64,000 nt of DNA from Lysobacterales bacterium (lineage in GTDB: Bacteria; Pseudomonadota; Gammaproteobacteria; Xanthomonadales; SZUA-36), in the NCBI GenBank assembly GCA_014238945.1, contig JABAAB010000046.1:108300-172299 (forward strand). Reading direction: 5' to 3'. Shown one piece after another: positions 9,934-18,513 of the stretch (the stretch's first letter is position 1; each line of letters opens with the position of its first letter). The notes beneath the pieces were generated by a model. It saw only the letters and a program-made list of their open reading frames with translations. It searched no databases and was not told the origin of the DNA. Both the position numbers and the translations under genes were made by a program.

Positions 9934-10239
9934 GGCATTACTCCTATACATGATGAATCACACGCAAATTAAGGGTATGCATCAGCAGCCCCGGGGCGTG
10001 TGAAGTAACAGTTGGGAAATTAAAAATCAGGATGTTATAGCTATCAGGAGTGTGCAGCGATATGCTTGAGGCAGCCGCTGCCATTAATCACGAATTCCTG
10101 TTGTGCATCTAATTATCACCATAGCAATGAACTAACATTAGCGCAAACCAAGGAATCTGGCAAGTCACTTTTTGAACATTAAACCGGTGATCTGCACACA
10201 ATCTTTTCTGCTTTTATTCCTTCTGGTTTACTTTGTGGT
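9934..10239. other. Intergenic region without a gene
   Basis: About 306 bases. It holds the ribosome site of the DUF465 gene and a perfect inverted repeat TCACACGC (9958-9965) / GCGTGTGA (9996-10003) that could fold in that gene's leader. A small palindrome GGCAG-CCG-CTGCC lies at 10070-10082. No T-tract follows the latter, so I do not call it a terminator for the OmpA operon. The plus-strand ORF starting at 10172 is a shadow of the OmpA gene. Confidence 0.6.
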
Positions 10240-11226
10240 TCAATTGTCCAGGAGGATCACGTCGACACGCCGGTTTTGCGCACGGCCTTCTTCATCTTCA
10301 TTACTGGCGATCGGAAAATCCTCACCCATGCCGACCGCGGTGATCCTGTCTGCGGCTACACCCAACTCGATCAGGGCATCTCGCACGGCCTGGGCACGCT
10401 GCCCGGACAGGCCCAGATTTCTTTCCGAATCACCACTGGAATCCGTATGGCCTTCAACTCTGATTTTTTTGCTTGGCTCTGTTTGCAACAGGTCAACAAC
10501 TTCCTCCAGACTGGAACGGCCACCTTCCACCAGGCCGGTTTCACCGGATGCAAACAGTACATCGCCCAGAGTGACAACAACGCCGCTTTCTGTTTGCCTG
10601 AGTTGTAGATTTTCCAACTGCCTGGTGAGCGATGTAATCTGCTGGCTGGCCAGGTCTGCTTCCCGGCGGGCGAATTCAGCTTCGGAGGCTCGCGACTCAG
10701 CCAACCTTCTGGCCTGCGCGGCCTCCTCTTCTGCCAACACGGCTGCGCGAGCCGATTCCGCTTCATTCTGCAGTGCCTGGTCCTTTTCTTCCCTTGCACG
10801 CTGTGCGTCTTCCGACGTTGTCGCCACCAGCAAACGTGCGCGCTCAGCCTCCATCCTGGCCTGGTCTGCTTCCAACTGGCTGGCCCTGATCAGCATGTTG
10901 CTGCGCTGCTTCTCCAGTTCACTGTGGGTTTTTTCCAACTGTTCCCGTTCGGCCATGGCACGGGCAACCTGGATACGACGGTCGGCCATGTAAACCAGGT
11001 GGAACCGGTAATTTTCATTTCCGGTCGCCAACTCGGCATTTCGCAATGCGCGTTCCGCTTCACCCAGTGCCAGTGACGCATACCCGGAAAGTTCGGGGTT
11101 AGATTTCAGGTTGTTCAGTTCATCACGAACCCGTTCCAGCGCCAGGTCTTTCTTGGGTGCTGCAGTGCAGGCAGTCAGCAATGTGAGCAGGAAAAGAATT
11201 GAAATTCTTATAATTAAACGGTTCAT
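10240..11226 (-). CDS. DUF4398 and OmpA-domain outer-membrane lipoprotein
   Basis: 328 residues. A lipobox (LLTAC at about residue 20) predicts a lipidated protein. Next come a DUF4398-like helical region, a long Ala/Glu/Arg-rich coiled coil (roughly residues 90-215), and a C-terminal OmpA/MotB peptidoglycan-binding domain with IRVEGHTDSSGD, LSGQRAQAVRDALIELG and NRRVDVIL. It probably ties the outer membrane to the cell wall. Its ATG overlaps the stop of the upstream DUF4398 lipoprotein by four bases (ATGA), so the two are translationally coupled. Confidence 0.88.
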   Translation of the reverse strand: MNRLIIRISILFLLTLLTACTAAPKKDLALERVRDELNNLKSNPELSGYASLALGEAERALRNAELATGNENYRFHLVYMADRRIQVARAMAEREQLEKTHSELEKQRSNMLIRASQLEADQARMEAERARLLVATTSEDAQRAREEKDQALQNEAESARAAVLAEEEAAQARRLAESRASEAEFARREADLASQQITSLTRQLENLQLRQTESGVVVTLGDVLFASGETGLVEGGRSSLEEVVDLLQTEPSKKIRVEGHTDSSGDSERNLGLSGQRAQAVRDALIELGVAADRITAVGMGEDFPIASNEDEEGRAQNRRVDVILLDN

Positions 11227-11588
11227 TTGAATTCATCCCCAAACGACTCGTTCAAATTCTGTTTGAGTTCATTGTTGCTTTTACGCAATTCGTTGACCTT
11301 TCTTCGGGACTTGGCTGTACGGGATTTCTCAATGGCAAGTTCCGCATTGATCTCGGCCTGTTCCAACAGGTAGACGGCTACTTCGAACTTCTGTTTTTCA
11401 ATACCCAGTTGTGCAACTTCAAGTTTCTCGCGAGCGAATCGCATTTCAACGGGTGCAAACTCATCACCCCCTGCCTGTTCCGCCAATTGAATGGACTTCT
11501 GCGCCGAGTCAAATACATCCGGACCGGGTCGGGTGGTGGTACAGGCACTCAGCAACAGACAACAAGTGGAAATCAAAATGGCTTTCAT
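11223..11588 (-). CDS. DUF4398 domain lipoprotein
   Basis: 121 residues. The signal sequence ends in the lipobox LLLSAC, so cysteine near residue 16 should be lipidated. The rest is helical and charged, with the DUF4398 pattern AQKSIQLAEQAGGDEFAPVEMRFAREKLEVA. It resembles the helical part of the following OmpA lipoprotein, which suggests the pair arose by duplication and may interact. It is the first gene of the two-gene operon. The molecular role of DUF4398 proteins is not known. Confidence 0.85.
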   Translation of the reverse strand: MKAILISTCCLLLSACTTTRPGPDVFDSAQKSIQLAEQAGGDEFAPVEMRFAREKLEVAQLGIEKQKFEVAVYLLEQAEINAELAIEKSRTAKSRRKVNELRKSNNELKQNLNESFGDEFK

Positions 11589-11698
11589 TTACTGGCAACC
11601 TGAAATTTAATGGTGATGGAACATCTGAACAATATGATTGAATTATAAACAACAACGGCAAGGGTTATACCCTTTTTTGGAAAACGATTGCTCAAGTC

Positions 11699-12367
11699 TC
11701 AGGCGAGAACGGCGTCCGGCTGATTTTCCGGTGCTGCACTGATGAACGCAGGATGGTTTCTGCACCGGGTCACGATCTCCATGATCTTTGGATAATCACC
11801 CAGTTCAACGCGAAATCTTTCCGCGTTGTAAACCTGAGGCACCAGAAAACATTCGAACAGTCCCGGGGGCTCTGAAATATCTATCACCTCGTTCGCTGGG
11901 CGTTGGGGCAATTGCTGTTCAATGGCCTCAAAGCCATTACCCATCCAGTGAGACATCCAATCGCTGGCATCGTAGGTTTTACCAAACCGGCTTTTAAGAT
12001 GCTTTTGGACACACAGGTTATTGATCGGATGGATCTCACAGGCAATTTGCAAGACCAGCGAGCGAACCCTGGCACGAGCCACCGAATCGGAGGGCAACAG
12101 CGGGTAGTCGGGGTAGTGCTCTTCCAGGAACTCGCAAATAGCCAAGGATTGTGTCAGTACAACTTCTCCGTGCAAAAGCACCGGTACCAGTCCCTGCGGA
12201 TTGATGCCCCTGAATTGTTCGCTCAGTTGCTCACCACCATCACGGACCAGATGTACAGGTATCTGCTGGTAGGCAAGACCCTTAAGATTGAGCGCGATGC
12301 GTACGCGATACGCCGCTGAACTGCGCCAATAGCTGTAAAGAACCAATGCGGTATGGTCAGCTGTCAT
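11699..12367 (-). CDS. maiA: Maleylacetoacetate isomerase (zeta-class GST)
   Basis: Glutathione-dependent cis-trans isomerisation of maleylacetoacetate to fumarylacetoacetate in tyrosine/homogentisate breakdown. The N-terminal SSAAYRVRIALNLKGL holds the SSxxxR catalytic motif of zeta GSTs, and the INPQGLVPVLL and CEIHPINNL segments fit as well. 222 residues is normal length. It overlaps the 3' end of fahA by 11 bases, and the gene order fahA-maiA supports the assignment. No hmgA or hpd gene is in the window. Confidence 0.93.
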   Translation of the reverse strand: MTADHTALVLYSYWRSSAAYRVRIALNLKGLAYQQIPVHLVRDGGEQLSEQFRGINPQGLVPVLLHGEVVLTQSLAICEFLEEHYPDYPLLPSDSVARARVRSLVLQIACEIHPINNLCVQKHLKSRFGKTYDASDWMSHWMGNGFEAIEQQLPQRPANEVIDISEPPGLFECFLVPQVYNAERFRVELGDYPKIMEIVTRCRNHPAFISAAPENQPDAVLA

Positions 12368-13343
12368 AAACTACGATTTTCTGATCTATTGCTCCGAAAA
12401 TGGAACGACCCTGGTCGTCAAACATTTCAATCCTGATGGTGTCGCCATATTTCATAAATGGTGTGGATGGTTTGCCATCAGCGATAATTTCCAGCATACG
12501 GATTTCGGCCAGGCAAGATGCACCTTTTTCCGTGTCCTCATTGGCAATCGTGCCAGACCCAACAATGGTACCGGCGGTCAGTGCACGGGTACGCGCGGCA
12601 TGGGCCACCAGTTCGGCAAAATTGAATTGCATGTCGACACCCGCTTCGGGACAACCGAAAAATGCGCCGTTGAGTGTGCTGTGCAATGGCAACAGGACTT
12701 TGCTGTGCTGCCAGGCTTCCCCAAGTTCATCCGGTGTGACCAGTACGGGTGACAGCGCTGAGCGTGGCTTGGACTGCAAAAACCCAAATCCCTTGGCCAA
12801 CTCGGCAGGAATCAGATTGCGCAAACTCACATCATTGATCAGGCCAATCAGTTGGATATTATCAGTAGCCTGCTGCGGGGATATTGCCATTGGAACATCG
12901 TCTGTAATGATGACAATTTCAGATTCGAAGTCGATCCCATAGTCCTCGCTGGGTACGGGTACCGGGTCCCTGGGCCCCAGAAACCCGGCAGAGACTGCCT
13001 GATACATCAATGGGTCCACATAAAATGACTCCGGAACCTCGGCACCGCGTGCTCTGCGTACCCGTTCGACATGGGGTAAATATGCACTGCCGTCAACAAA
13101 TTCGTAGGCTCTGGGCAAAGGAGATGCGAGCGTTTCCATATCAAGTTCTTGTGCATGTTCACAGATGCCCTGGTTCAATTCGGCATAAACCGTGTTAAGC
13201 CTGGGTGCCGTGTGTTGCCAGTTATCAAGGGCCCATTGCAGCGTAGGTGCGATTTCCTTAACCAGCACATACCGCTCCAGTGCTCGGTCAACAACAATCA
13301 GGCTACCGTCCCGGCCACCTGTTTTCAGAGATGCAAGTTTCAT
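12357..13343 (-). CDS. fahA: Fumarylacetoacetate hydrolase
   Basis: Cleaves fumarylacetoacetate to fumarate and acetoacetate, the last step of tyrosine catabolism. The 328 residues include an N-terminal FAA_hydro_N-like segment and a FAH fold with metal-ligand and substrate segments DYGIDFESEIVIITDDVPM and VGSGTIANED. It is shorter than the 420-residue eukaryotic type and matches the bacterial form that pairs with maiA. Other FAH-fold activities are possible, but the overlap with maiA makes this one likely. The acetoacetate produced could feed the aacS product. Confidence 0.9.
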   Translation of the reverse strand: MKLASLKTGGRDGSLIVVDRALERYVLVKEIAPTLQWALDNWQHTAPRLNTVYAELNQGICEHAQELDMETLASPLPRAYEFVDGSAYLPHVERVRRARGAEVPESFYVDPLMYQAVSAGFLGPRDPVPVPSEDYGIDFESEIVIITDDVPMAISPQQATDNIQLIGLINDVSLRNLIPAELAKGFGFLQSKPRSALSPVLVTPDELGEAWQHSKVLLPLHSTLNGAFFGCPEAGVDMQFNFAELVAHAARTRALTAGTIVGSGTIANEDTEKGASCLAEIRMLEIIADGKPSTPFMKYGDTIRIEMFDDQGRSIFGAIDQKIVVYDS

Positions 13344-13493
13344 CGTTTCGGAAGAGCTCCGTAAATAAAAAATTGAAGCCGCAATTGTAAGTTATTTTCG
13401 CCATGCGAGTGACCCCCGAGACTAAAATCGCAGAAAATACAGCGCATCGCCACAGACGGCGAGATTCAGATCAATAAAAGGTGATTACAGGGA

Positions 13494-14612
13494 TCAGCGC
13501 TGGTTTTGAGCAATCTCGATTATTGCGGAGCGTTGGCCACGTTGGGCAAAACAGACACCGGTTGCATCACCGGTGTGGACAACACCGGTCTTGTGGCCAT
13601 TTTTCGGGTTGAGGATCAACAATGATTTTCCTCCATCGACATAGAGCATCCCACTGTCCGGGTGTATGGCAATCTGATCAATACCGAAGTACTCGGAAGA
13701 ATTGGGAACCGGTTGTACCCAGTCGGCCTGCATAGTGCCGGTGAACGGGTTGAAATCGAAGGATTCCACAGTTTCGGTTGTCCTGATGTAGAGTCTGTCA
13801 CCGCTGTGACTGAAGACTGCCGCCACCGCGATTGCTCCATTCAGTTCCGCTGTATCCGCTTGCTTCAGACCTGGCAGAGTGAAAGAAGTCAGTCCCGATT
13901 CACGATCAAGCAATACTCCGGCCCTGGAACCCGGTGCACAACTGCCATTGTTGGGTTGGGCACCGCTACTCAGCCGGTTACCGATCAGCCCCAGTTCACC
14001 ATCCGCGTTGACACTGGCGTCATACATGGCGTTGTCATAGGGCGCCGCCAGAGTTTGTCCATAAGTTGTCGTTAACAACAATGTGCCGTCATCACAGAAT
14101 TCAGCCGAGGTGTGGTCAATGAACGGATCTGCGATGTTGATCTCTGTTCGTGTCGTGGTATCGATAATGGAAAGGGGTTCATAAACATTTCCTGCACCTG
14201 TGCTGACCAGCAGCCCACCGTCGGGGCTCAACGACATGTCTACACCGGCATTGCTGATGTCAATGCTGGATATGTCTATATTCTGGCCATCGGCCACGTG
14301 CGTTAATTGGTAAACTGCGATTTGCCGGTCGGCATGACTGGAAAAACCCGTACTCTCATCAATACTCATGGCACAGTCACCACTGACTCGACCAGTGGAA
14401 CCCTGCAGGCTGGCAACAATGGAACCGGTCTCGGCGTCGAACAGGCGCAAAACGTCAGAGTCGTTATCCGCAACCATCCCCAGGGAAGCCGCGAAAACCG
14501 AGCCGATTAAAAATTGGGAACAAAATAACGCAGAAATCGCTTTTAGCGTGCTTCCTGACTGCCTTTGTGTAGTTGTACTCCAGTAACTCTTTGCACTGAA
14601 TAACACGCGCAC
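13494..14612 (-). CDS. Exported beta-propeller protein of unknown function
   Basis: 372 residues from a GTG start, chosen because a perfect AGGAGG lies five bases upstream. A long charged N-terminus is followed by a hydrophobic segment ending SVFAASLGM, consistent with a signal peptide. The body has repeated short beta-strand units of the WD40/YncE surrogate type (DVLRLFDAETGSIVAS, DMSLSPDGGLLVST, DQIAIHPDSGMLYVDGG, SLLILNPKNGHKTGVV). Cysteines at GDCAMS, AEFCDDG, GSCAPGS and GVCFAQ may form disulfides. No catalytic motif is visible. Confidence 0.65.
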   Translation of the reverse strand: MRVLFSAKSYWSTTTQRQSGSTLKAISALFCSQFLIGSVFAASLGMVADNDSDVLRLFDAETGSIVASLQGSTGRVSGDCAMSIDESTGFSSHADRQIAVYQLTHVADGQNIDISSIDISNAGVDMSLSPDGGLLVSTGAGNVYEPLSIIDTTTRTEINIADPFIDHTSAEFCDDGTLLLTTTYGQTLAAPYDNAMYDASVNADGELGLIGNRLSSGAQPNNGSCAPGSRAGVLLDRESGLTSFTLPGLKQADTAELNGAIAVAAVFSHSGDRLYIRTTETVESFDFNPFTGTMQADWVQPVPNSSEYFGIDQIAIHPDSGMLYVDGGKSLLILNPKNGHKTGVVHTGDATGVCFAQRGQRSAIIEIAQNQR

Positions 14613-14964
14613 TGAAACCTCCTTGTTTTATCAAATCTTTTGGGTTGTCATTTGAAATTTGATCCAAAGTGACTTTTTTGCTTGCCAATACAACCGTGCA
14701 CAAGTTTGATGTTTACCAGGCGGGACGCGAACTCTAAATGGAAACAAACCACATTAATAGCTTGAATCTGCGTCCTGCAAATCCTTATATTGTCATTACG
14801 CTACCAAATATGCGCCGGAATCCATTCCGGGTCTACTGTTGAAAATACCAGACATTTATATCCTACTAATGTCTTGAGTGTTTCAATATTGGTCGCGGAG
14901 TGTATAACATTAATTAATACCCTTGCATTTTTTAGGCCCTAATATCACTGGAATTACATAATAA
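14613..14964. other. Divergent intergenic region with REP-like palindrome
   Basis: About 350 bases between the minus-strand propeller gene and the plus-strand PLDc_N gene, so it must hold both promoters. I see the AGGAGG site for the left gene and an AT-rich stretch near 14895-14935 (TGTATAACATTAATTAATA) that may contain the right promoter, without a convincing -35 box. The perfect palindrome at 14815-14830 is listed separately. Confidence 0.55.
14815..14830. repeat. REP-like palindrome
   Basis: CCGGAAT-CC-ATTCCGG is a perfect seven-base inverted repeat. It is preceded by a GTCATTACG module of the kind found at the edge of dispersed proteobacterial palindromic repeats. A related set lies beyond the next gene at 15736-15887. 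Confidence 0.55.
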
Positions 14965-15702
14965 ATGTCATCAATTTCCATACTGATCTGGCTGATTCAG
15001 CTTGGCCTGATCGTTCACGTTCTGAAAACTGGCCGCAATCGCTATTGGATCATGATGCTGTTGTTCATGCCATTAATCGGTGGGATCGCGTACCTGGTAT
15101 TGGAATTGGTCCCCGAGTTCTCCGGCAGTATTACCGGTCAAAGAGCGGTTAGGGGTGTGAAAAAGACTCTGAATCCTGGAGCAAACCTGAGACAAAGCGA
15201 GGCAGCGTGGAATCAGTCATCCAACGTGGACAATGGCCGACGCTATGCTGAAGCCTTGCTGGAATCTGGGAAACCCGACGAGGCCGGGAAAATTGTAGAA
15301 CAGTCACTCAAGGGTTTATTTGCAACTGAACCTACGTTGTTATTGATCAAGGCCCAGATTCAATATGAACAGGGACTTGAGTCCGAAGTAGTCAAAACTC
15401 TCCAACTATTACAGGAACACAATCCTGATTTCCGCTCGGCACAGGGACATCTGTTATATGCCCGGGCACTCGAAGATTCCGGCCAGTTGGACCAGGCTGT
15501 CAGGGAATACTCAGCCGTATCCGAATATTTCCCCGGTGTCGAAGCCCGGTACCGCCTGGCACTTTGCCTAAGCATCACTGGAAATATTTCTGCATCCAAA
15601 TCCGAACTCGAGTCCATAATGAACGATGCAAAGCTGGCACCTGCACATTTCCGCAAGAGCCAGAAAGCCTGGCTGGACGCAGTCAGAAAAGAATTGGGCT
15701 GA
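14965..15702 (+). CDS. Membrane protein with PLD-nuclease N-terminal (PLDc_N) domain and TPR repeats
   Basis: 245 residues. Two N-terminal membrane segments (LIWLIQLGLIVHVL and WIMMLLFMPLIGGIAYLVLEL) with the intervening TGRNRYWI turn match the PLDc_N domain, which is often detached from any nuclease. The remainder is helical with TPR-like pairs (RYAEALLESGKPDEAGKIVEQSL, LLYARALEDSGQLDQAVREYS). It may be a membrane-anchored scaffold. It stands alone between two groups of REP-like palindromes. The specific role is unknown. Confidence 0.75.
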   Translation: MSSISILIWLIQLGLIVHVLKTGRNRYWIMMLLFMPLIGGIAYLVLELVPEFSGSITGQRAVRGVKKTLNPGANLRQSEAAWNQSSNVDNGRRYAEALLESGKPDEAGKIVEQSLKGLFATEPTLLLIKAQIQYEQGLESEVVKTLQLLQEHNPDFRSAQGHLLYARALEDSGQLDQAVREYSAVSEYFPGVEARYRLALCLSITGNISASKSELESIMNDAKLAPAHFRKSQKAWLDAVRKELG

Positions 15703-15735
15703 GCAACAAAGAGGTCTCGGGATCACATGTGAAGA

Positions 15736-15887
15736 TTCCTGCATTTGCGGGAAAGACGTTCATACTTCCACCGTCATCCCGGGGCCGCGAGTAGCAGAAC
15801 CCGGGACCTCCCTACGGTCGTATAGCGGTTTGTTGTGGCAATGTCTCAGGCTACGACAGCGTCAGGAGATTCCCGCTTTCGCGGGAA
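15736..15887. repeat. Composite REP-like element with three hairpins
   Basis: Three stem-loops in a row: TTCCTGC-ATTT-GCGGGAA (15736-15753), TCCCGGG (15777-15783) pairing with CCCGGGA (15800-15806), and a perfect TTCCCGC-TTTC-GCGGGAA (15870-15887). Flanking GTCATCCCGG and GGGAACGAC modules resemble the widespread intergenic repeats of proteobacteria. The last hairpin is followed by CGACTTGTTTTT and may also end transcription of the PLDc_N gene. Confidence 0.65.
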
Positions 15888-15934
15888 CGACTTGTTTTTC
15901 CTGTTATCAGTACCTGTGATCGCGCGCGCAATCA

Positions 15935-15963
15935 TTGCCCCACAGCCTCATTTCTGGTATAAA
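15935..15963 (+). promoter_or_regulatory. Candidate rpsB promoter with extended -10
   Basis: TTGCCC (15935-15940), a spacer of exactly 17 bases, then TATAAA (15958-15963) with an upstream TGG that makes it an extended -10. The GC-rich GCCATGC that follows is a discriminator of the kind seen at stringently controlled ribosomal promoters. From memory the layout resembles gammaproteobacterial rpsB promoters. Predicted transcription start is near 15970. Confidence 0.7.
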
Positions 15964-15969
15964 GCCATG

Positions 15970-16197
15970 CTCTCCGGCGCATGCACTTATGGTCGGAAGA
16001 AAGATGCCGGTTTTTTTCGGGGTTGTCCCGACCAATTCACGACATCAAATACGCACACGTACCACAACCGCCCGGTTGGGTGCCCTGTACTGATCAGGGT
16101 TTCCGGGCAGGGTGCGTGGAGGACTAACCCGGGAAGTCAGCTACGCCGAATTTGAGTTACCGGCAGCTGGGTTTCTGCTATGTGAAGGATATTTATA
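15970..16197 (+). promoter_or_regulatory. Structured rpsB mRNA leader, possible S2 autoregulatory site
   Basis: About 228 bases of leader. GGTCGG (15991-15996) can pair with CCGACC (16028-16033). A second, stronger element has an outer stem GCCCGG (16070-16075) / CCGGGC (16103-16108) enclosing CCCTG (16083-16087) / CAGGG (16095-16099). In E. coli S2 represses rpsB-tsf through the leader. This element is the best candidate for the equivalent here, but the pairing is my own by-eye fold. Confidence 0.5.
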
Positions 16198-17496
16198 ATG
16201 CCTAATATTACCATGCGCCAGATGCTTGAAGCCGGCGTGCATTTCGGCCACCAGACACGTTACTGGAACCCCAAAATGGCTCCGTTCATATTTGGGTCTC
16301 GCGGCAAAATCCACATTATTAACCTGGAAAAATCACTACCGCTGTTGGTGGATTCAATGAATTTCATTGGCGGCATTGCCTCCAGACGAGGCAGCGTGAT
16401 TTTTGTCGGAACAAAACGTGCCGCATCAAAATCAATTGCCGAAGAGGCCCAGCGTTGCGGGATGCCCTATGTCTCTCACCGTTGGCTTGGTGGAATGCTG
16501 ACCAATTTCAGTACCATTCGTCAGTCCATCAAACGCCTGCGTCAACTGGAGCAAATGGGGGAGGATGGCTCTTTTGCCAGACTGGTTAAGAAAGAAGTAC
16601 TGCAGTTGCAACGTGAACGCGACAAACTTGAGAAAAGTCTTGGCGGTATCAAGGATATGAAAGGATTACCTGATGCGATGTTTGTGGTAGATGTCGGACA
16701 CGAGGATATCGCTGTAAAGGAAGCACGCAAACTGGGCATTCCCGTGATCGCAGTGGTAGACACCAATTGCTCACCGGATAAGATTGATTACGTTATTCCG
16801 GGCAACGATGATGCCATCCGCTCCATCCGTCTTTACACCCAACTGGCAGCCGACGCCATACTGGAAGGTCGTTCATCCATTCCACACATCGATGACAGTG
16901 ATGAATTTGTAGAACTGGATGAATACGGCAACCCGATCAAAAGGGCGGCAAAAAAAGCCAAGGCCCCGGCAGGCAAGGGTGGCAAGAAAAAAGTCGCCAA
17001 GAAGGTCGTTGTCAAGAAGGCTCCAGTAGTTATACCTGCTGAAACGGCCGAGGCCGAGACTTCGTCTGCTCCCGAAGCAGAATCAGCACCTGCGGCGACC
17101 GATGCCCCTGCTGCAGAGATTGCGGGCAGCGAAAACTCCCAGGCCACATCTGTGAAAACCGATGCCCCTTCCGGAGAAGCTGCAGGCAGCGATGATTCCC
17201 AGGTCAAATCTGTGGAGACAGTTGAAAGCACTGATGCCGAGGCTGAATCTGCGCCTTCGAAAGAAGAAAAGAGCGCCGAGGCTGAGACTTCGTCGACTGA
17301 TGAGAATGCTGCCGGTCAAACGGCACCGGCAGAAGATGAAGACGGTGCTGAGAGTGCTGCAAATCCAAAGGTAGCGGAAGCTGTGCCAGAAACTGAAGGG
17401 ACAGCCGCGACCGAAAAAAAGACTGCGGTAAAGAAGAAGGTTGCCAAGAAAAAGACGACCAAGAAAAAGGTCTCCAAAAAGGTTTCTGAAGACTGA
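16198..17496 (+). CDS. rpsB: Ribosomal protein S2 with long acidic/basic C-terminal extension
   Basis: The first about 245 residues are a normal S2 ([66 protein letters not shown]). The protein then continues for about 187 residues where most bacterial S2 proteins stop: a Lys/Ala block ([22 protein letters not shown]), a long Ala/Glu/Ser/Thr-rich acidic block, and a final lysine block ([18 protein letters not shown]). The ATG at 16198 has an AGGA site. A 60-base tandem duplication lies inside the tail. tsf follows 96 bases later. The tail is probably disordered and surface exposed. Confidence 0.97.
   Translation: MPNITMRQMLEAGVHFGHQTRYWNPKMAPFIFGSRGKIHIINLEKSLPLLVDSMNFIGGIASRRGSVIFVGTKRAASKSIAEEAQRCGMPYVSHRWLGGMLTNFSTIRQSIKRLRQLEQMGEDGSFARLVKKEVLQLQRERDKLEKSLGGIKDMKGLPDAMFVVDVGHEDIAVKEARKLGIPVIAVVDTNCSPDKIDYVIPGNDDAIRSIRLYTQLAADAILEGRSSIPHIDDSDEFVELDEYGNPIKRAAKKAKAPAGKGGKKKVAKKVVVKKAPVVIPAETAEAETSSAPEAESAPAATDAPAAEIAGSENSQATSVKTDAPSGEAAGSDDSQVKSVETVESTDAEAESAPSKEEKSAEAETSSTDENAAGQTAPAEDEDGAESAANPKVAEAVPETEGTAATEKKTAVKKKVAKKKTTKKKVSKKVSED
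17098..17217 (+). repeat. Two 60-bp in-frame tandem repeats in the rpsB tail
   Basis: Units 17098-17157 and 17158-17217 align without gaps. They encode [20 protein letters not shown] and [20 protein letters not shown]. Third-position and some coding differences show the duplication is not recent. A further echo, AEAETSS, occurs before and after the repeats. Confidence 0.85.
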
Positions 17497-17513
17497 GAAT
17501 TGCCAAAAGTACG

Positions 17514-17559
17514 AGACGCTCACGTTATCGAACGGGGCGTCTGCCCGGCTCCATGCCGG
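17514..17559 (+). promoter_or_regulatory. Stem-loops between rpsB and tsf
   Basis: AGACGC (17514-17519) can pair with GCGTCT (17537-17542), and CCGGC-TCCAT-GCCGG (17545-17559) is a compact hairpin. No T-tract follows, so this is not a classical terminator, but partial attenuation or RNA processing between the two genes is plausible. Confidence 0.4.
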
Positions 17560-17592
17560 ACCTGATTAAACTGAATGAGAAGGAATATTGAG

Positions 17593-18468
17593 ATGGCCAT
17601 AACTGCCTCAATGGTTAAAGAACTGCGTGAGCGTACCGGTGCCGGCATGATGGAATGCAAGAGAGCACTGGTTGAAACCAATGGTGACATTGATGCCGCA
17701 ATGGAGCATTTGCGCAAATCCGGGCTTGCCCAGGCTGATAAGAAAGCAACGCGGGTTGCCGCAGAAGGCCGTATTATCTTCGCAGCTAATGACGAAGCGA
17801 GTGAAGCGGTCCTGGTAGAAGTTAATTGTGAAACCGATTTCGTCGCAAAAGATGCGAATTTCCTGACATTTGCGAATGCGGTGGCTGGAATTGCACTGGC
17901 ATCCGGAACTTCGGACGTTGCCACCCTGATGGAATCAGATTTTGAAGACACAAGTCTGGAAGTTGCGCGCCAGACCCTGGTGTCAAAAATAGGGGAAAAT
18001 GTCCAGGTTCGAAGAATCGCCCGGATGAGCACCACTGACACCATCGGCGCTTATGTCCACGGTGGGCGCATTGGCGTTTTGGTTGAAACACAGGGCGGAG
18101 ATGACGAACTCGCCCGCGATATAGCCATGCACATCACTGCACTCAATCCCGCCTATGTCAGCGCCGACAACGTGCCTGCGGATGTTCTGGAAAAGGAACA
18201 GAAATTTTTGACAGAACAAGCGCTTGAAAGCGGCAAGCCTGCAAATATTGTTGAAAAGATGGTCACAGGGCGTTTACGTAAGCACCTGGCTGAAATCACC
18301 TTGCTTGGCCAGCCATTTGTCAAGGATGGCGACTTAACGGTAGCCAAACTCCTGAACCTCAAGGGTGCCAGTGTGAAAGGGTTTACCCGTCTCGCCGTGG
18401 GTGAAGGCATCGAGAAAAAGGAAGACAACTTTGCGGACGAAGTCATGCAACAGGTGAAAGGCGGGTAA
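17593..18468 (+). CDS. tsf: Translation elongation factor Ts
   Basis: Guanine-nucleotide exchange factor for EF-Tu. The N-terminal ITASMVKELRERTGAGMMECKRAL is the UBA-like signature, and the core VNCETDFVAKDANF motif is the second EF-Ts signature. The ATG at 17593 with AGGA upstream gives 291 residues; the track start at 17575 adds six residues with no ribosome site. Cotranscription with rpsB is the rule in bacteria. Confidence 0.98.
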   Translation: MAITASMVKELRERTGAGMMECKRALVETNGDIDAAMEHLRKSGLAQADKKATRVAAEGRIIFAANDEASEAVLVEVNCETDFVAKDANFLTFANAVAGIALASGTSDVATLMESDFEDTSLEVARQTLVSKIGENVQVRRIARMSTTDTIGAYVHGGRIGVLVETQGGDDELARDIAMHITALNPAYVSADNVPADVLEKEQKFLTEQALESGKPANIVEKMVTGRLRKHLAEITLLGQPFVKDGDLTVAKLLNLKGASVKGFTRLAVGEGIEKKEDNFADEVMQQVKGG

Positions 18469-18513
18469 CATCACGACACTCTCAGGAGCTGACTTACAGC
18501 GCAAGGATTCAAG

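Larger units (their letters stand above)
15703..16197. other. Long intergenic region: REP-like repeats, rpsB promoter and leader
   Basis: About 495 bases with no credible gene; the short ORFs here are composition artefacts. The first part (15736-15887) holds three hairpins of a dispersed-repeat type, the middle holds the rpsB promoter, and the last about 225 bases are the structured rpsB leader. Each is listed separately. Confidence 0.7.

Noticed and set aside
10070-10082. GGCAG-CCG-CTGCC palindrome as terminator of the OmpA operon
   Set aside because: The stem is short and no T-tract follows on either strand.
10172-10993. 273-codon plus-strand ORF
   Set aside because: It is the antisense of the OmpA/DUF4398 gene, rich in Ser and Arg as expected for a shadow frame; no ribosome site or family match.
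15564-16155. Short plus-strand ORFs between the PLDc_N gene and rpsB
   Set aside because: They run through REP-like hairpins, the rpsB promoter and its leader; no coding pattern.
16957-17496. rpsB tail as a frameshift or a separate fused gene
   Set aside because: The frame is continuous, codon use fits, and the tail has an organised block structure; a disordered extension is the simpler reading.
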